Assembly (NCBI GenBank): GCA_013695925.1
Contig: JACCZO010000305.1
Coordinates: forward strand, 1-12,762
Direction of reading: 5' to 3'
DNA from: Chthoniobacterales bacterium
GTDB lineage: Bacteria; Verrucomicrobiota; Verrucomicrobiia; Chthoniobacterales; UBA10450
Length of the DNA: 12,762 nucleotides
Shown here: positions 12,098 to 12,762 of the stretch, piece by piece
Position numbering within the stretch: the stretch's first letter is position 1
Layout of the letters: each line of letters starts with the position of its first letter
Translations under genes and position numbers: made by a program
Notes under the pieces: model-generated
Databases searched by the model: none
The model's input: the letters and a program-made list of their open reading frames with translations, nothing else
Told to the model about the DNA's origin: nothing

Positions 12098-12762
12098 ATG
12101 TCTGAGAATACCGCACCGACCGATTTCATTCGCGACATCGTCGCAGAAGATGTGCAGAGCGGAAAGAATCCGCAAATCCACACCCGTTTCCCGCCCGAGC
12201 CTAACGGCTACCTCCACATCGGCCACACCAAGGCGATCTGCCTCAATTTTGGCATCGCGCACGAGTTCGGCGGCGTCTGCAACGTGCGCATGGACGACAC
12301 CAATCCCGCCAAGGAAGAGGTCGAGTTTGTCGATTCCATTATGGCCGATGTGCGTTGGCTCATCGCCGGCTGGGCGGACCAGCATCTCAATCTCCAGGAA
12401 AACGGCGCGCCCTTTTACGCCTCGGATTATTTCCCGAAAATCTACGAGTTCGGTCAGGAACTGGCGCGCAAAGGCAAAGCCTACGTTTGCGATATGAGCG
12501 CGGAAGAGACCGACGAATACCGGCGGCTCGGCAAAGACGGGCCGTTCCGCGAGCGCACGGTGGAGGAGAATCTGGACCTGCTCGCGCGGATGAAGGCGGG
12601 CGAGTTCCCTGACGGCGCGCGCACCCTGCGGGCGAAGATCGACATGCAGGCGCCTAACGTCTGGCTGCGCGACCCAATCCTTTACCGGATCCGGCACGCC
12701 ACCCATCATCACACCGGCGACGCGTGGTGCATTTACCCGTCCTACGATTTCGCGCACGGGCT
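12098..12762 (+). CDS. glnS: Glutaminyl-tRNA synthetase, N-terminal part (cut by window edge)
   Basis: The first 221 codons of a class I aminoacyl-tRNA synthetase that charges tRNA-Gln with glutamine. The start gives the normal GlnRS opening, DFIRDIVAEDVQSGK. The ATP-binding HIGH signature is at residues 40-43 in RFPPEPNGYLHIGHTKAICL; the order PEPNGYLHIGH separates GlnRS from bacterial GluRS, which usually has P-S-P-T-G. VRMDDTNPAKE follows, then FYASDYF, ARTLRAKIDM, and RDPILYRIRHATHHHTGDAW with CIYPSYDFAHG at the edge. The KMSKS-type loop and anticodon-binding barrel lie outside. GlnRS implies that at least part of Gln-tRNA is made directly rather than through GatCAB. The gene diverges from aroE. 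Two copies of the dispersed word lie in it. Confidence 0.95.
   Translation, partial: MSENTAPTDFIRDIVAEDVQSGKNPQIHTRFPPEPNGYLHIGHTKAICLNFGIAHEFGGVCNVRMDDTNPAKEEVEFVDSIMADVRWLIAGWADQHLNLQENGAPFYASDYFPKIYEFGQELARKGKAYVCDMSAEETDEYRRLGKDGPFRERTVEENLDLLARMKAGEFPDGARTLRAKIDMQAPNVWLRDPILYRIRHATHHHTGDAWCIYPSYDFAHG
12199..12207 (+). repeat. Dispersed 9-mer, one mismatch (GCCTAACGG)
   Basis: In glnS; GAG CCT AAC GGC, Glu-Pro-Asn-Gly of the conserved active-site segment. The mismatch falls where the invariant Gly codon requires G. Confidence 0.5.
12652..12660 (+). repeat. Dispersed 9-mer, one mismatch (GCCTAACGT)
   Basis: In glnS; GCG CCT AAC GTC, Ala-Pro-Asn-Val, before the conserved WLRDP. Confidence 0.5.

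Noticed and set aside
284..12660. GTTAGGC/GCCTAAC copies as integron attC half-sites (GTTRRRY/RYYYAAC)
   Set aside because: The match to the half-site consensus is real, but copies lie singly inside unrelated genes, are not paired as stem ends, have no integrase nearby and bound no cassettes. The conserved trailing GA is not part of the attC core.
12080..12757. Long open frame on the minus strand opposite glnS (225 codons)
   Set aside because: It is the mirror of a strongly conserved GlnRS frame. Codons with G/C in the third position leave the opposite strand free of stops, and the product resembles nothing.
1..12762. CRISPR array, tRNA, rRNA, phage genes or defence genes
   Set aside because: No regularly spaced repeats, cloverleaf-like sequences, integrase, transposase or defence-protein motifs were seen on either strand.

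Overview
The window (estimated by eye at about 60% G+C) looks like ordinary chromosomal DNA of a heterotrophic Gram-negative bacterium. The best guess is a soil-type Verrucomicrobiota lineage. This rests on a bacterial GlnRS, a TonB receptor with a secreted S9 peptidase, and remnants of a secreted peptidoglycan-binding protein of a style I associate with that group. The placement is inference from family resemblance; no marker gene was searched.

Layout from left to right. The first 190 bases hold the N-terminus of a membrane protein on the minus strand. A doubtful small ORF follows (236-391, -), then the wreck of a secreted peptidoglycan-binding protein (390-945, +). Next come a glutaryl-CoA dehydrogenase-type acyl-CoA dehydrogenase (947-2143, -), a 405-base stretch with no convincing gene, and a small HD-domain hydrolase related to SpoT/Mesh1 (2549-3124, -). 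A secreted beta-propeller-like protein (3243-3945, -) is broken by two one-base frameshifts, both at runs of G. A periplasmic prolyl oligopeptidase (4003-6153, -) and a TonB-dependent outer-membrane receptor (6267-8987, +) diverge from one 113-base gap. They are followed by a SAM methyltransferase (9120-9932, +) and a convergent EamA-type transporter (9954-10898, -). A MITE-like palindromic element (10942-11116) sits between the transporter and shikimate dehydrogenase (aroE, 11111-12040, -) and supplies the aroE stop codon. Divergent from aroE, glutaminyl-tRNA synthetase (glnS) starts at 12098 and runs off the right edge.

The most unusual signal is not a gene. The non-palindromic 9-mer GCCTAACGA occurs 8 times exactly, counting both strands, and 7 more times with one mismatch; a sixteenth, weaker copy shares only the CCTAAC core. 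By hand estimate a random sequence of this composition should hold about 0.1 exact copies. Copies lie in at least seven unrelated genes or gene remnants, on both strands and in all three reading frames. They force rare-looking codons such as TTA (Leu) and AGG (Arg), yet sit comfortably in conserved protein motifs such as the GlnRS PEPNG segment. This is how a genome-wide DNA-level signal behaves, for example a DNA-uptake sequence like those of Haemophilus or Neisseria, or a recombination, replication or segregation signal. I know of no description of this word.

Functionally the genes are mostly independent housekeeping or catabolic units. The one pair suggesting joint work is the divergent peptidase and TonB receptor, which could form a peptide-scavenging unit.
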